In this document: positions 33,742 to 34,334 of the stretch, one piece after another
Layout of the letters: each line of letters opens with the position of its first letter
Numbering within the stretch: the first letter of the stretch is position 1
NCBI GenBank assembly: GCA_046594885.1
Contig: JBKJRD010000096.1
Coordinates: 1-34,334 of the forward strand
Reading direction: 5' to 3'
Length of the DNA: 34,334 nucleotides
From: Methylotenera_A sp046594885
GTDB lineage: Bacteria > Pseudomonadota > Gammaproteobacteria > Burkholderiales > Methylophilaceae
Program-made: the position numbers and the translations under genes
Notes under the pieces: generated by a model
The model's database searches: none
What the model was told of the DNA's origin: nothing
What the model saw: only the letters and a program-made list of their open reading frames with translations

Positions 33742-34334
33742 CTAATAGTTGTCTTGCACATAACCCGCATTGGCGAAATTTTCGAATCTTGTGTGTTCGC
33801 CAATAAACGTCAAACGTACGCGGCCAATCGGCCCATTACGTTGTTTGCCGATAATAATTTCTGCTGTGCCTTTAAATTCACTGTCGGGGTTATAAACCTC
33901 ATCGCGGTAGATAAACAAAATCAAATCCGCATCTTGCTCAATTGCACCAGATTCGCGCAAATCGGACATCACAGGGCGTTTATCTGGGCGTTGTTCCACG
34001 CTACGATTTAGCTGCGAAAGCGCAACAACAGGACAATCTAACTCTTTGGCAAGCGCTTTGAGCGAACGTGAAATTTCAGAAATTTCAGTGGCGCGGTTTT
34101 CACCTTGTTTACCAGCAGGTGCAGACATCAATTGCAAATAATCCACCACAATTAAACCTAATTTACCGGTTTGACGATGCAGCCTGCGCGCCCTTGCGCG
34201 TACATCAAAACTGCTTAAACCAGCGCCTTCGTCAATAAAAATCGGCGCTTCATTGAGCTTACCAAGAGCCGTAGTTAACTTTTCCCAATCTTCATCTTCT
34301 AGTCGACCTGTGCGCATGCGATGCTGATCTAATC
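33742..34334 (-). CDS. dnaB: Replicative DNA helicase DnaB, C-terminal part (gene runs off the window)
   Basis: Hexameric helicase that unwinds DNA at the replication fork. About 196 C-terminal residues are visible and the frame continues past 34334 (LDQHRMRTGRL reads through the edge), so the Met at 34317 is internal. Motifs are the Walker B LIVVDYLQLM, ALSQLNRSVEQRPDKRP, SDLRESGAIEQDADLILFIYR and the KQRNGPIG arginine-finger region. radA follows directly, with no alr gene between. Confidence 0.96.
   Translation of the reverse strand, partial: LDQHRMRTGRLEDEDWEKLTTALGKLNEAPIFIDEGAGLSSFDVRARARRLHRQTGKLGLIVVDYLQLMSAPAGKQGENRATEISEISRSLKALAKELDCPVVALSQLNRSVEQRPDKRPVMSDLRESGAIEQDADLILFIYRDEVYNPDSEFKGTAEIIIGKQRNGPIGRVRLTFIGEHTRFENFANAGYVQDNY

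Overview
The window is ordinary core chromosome of a moderately AT-rich betaproteobacterium, most likely a Methylophilaceae methylotroph (Methylotenera/Methylophilus type). That placement is inferred from gene order and protein style: the rpsB-to-rnhB cell-envelope operon, divergent map-glnD, a two-subunit pyruvate carboxylase, hpnCDE and an exosortase-type surface protein. No phage, insertion sequence, integrase, CRISPR array or defence island is visible, and I see no convincing wholly new system. The most unusual item is a sortable surface-protein gene broken by one in-frame TGA.

Layout. (1) 1-1597, minus strand: yceD, rpmF and the start of plsX, the usual head of the fatty-acid cluster. 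A strong promoter and a tandem repeat lie in front of rpmF. (2) 1708-7906, plus strand: pycA-pycB, a terminator, then maf (yceF), a secreted DUF4139 protein and an RsmI-like SAM methyltransferase. (3) 7917-22563, minus strand: one long run, rpsB, tsf, then pyrH-frr-uppS-cdsA-dxr-rseP-bamA-ompH-lpxD-fabZ-lpxA-lpxB-rnhB. It covers translation, UMP and isoprenoid supply, phospholipid and lipid A synthesis, and outer-membrane assembly. (4) 22753-26142, plus strand: map and glnD, divergent from rpsB, with -10 boxes that overlap on the two strands. (5) 26275-28109, minus strand: a small cupin, tRNA-Ser(TGA), def and a methylthioinosine phosphorylase. (6) 28209-31314, plus strand: hpnC-hpnD-hpnE for squalene. 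(7) 31450-32244, plus strand: a VPLPA/PEP-CTERM protein gene with an in-frame stop. (8) 32330-34334, minus strand: radA and the C-terminal part of dnaB.

Connections. dxr starts a route to isoprenoid precursors. uppS draws on these for the undecaprenyl carrier and hpnCDE for squalene. fabZ, lpxA, lpxD and lpxB share acyl chains between membrane lipid and lipid A, and plsX, cdsA, bamA, ompH and rseP complete envelope building. Pyruvate carboxylase would replenish oxaloacetate, which matters in a C1 metabolism, and glnD reports nitrogen status.

No gene-free stretch exceeds 300 bases. The longest gaps (505-711, 892-1066, 20649-20842, 22564-22752, 31315-31449) hold leaders, promoters, terminators or small hairpins, listed separately.
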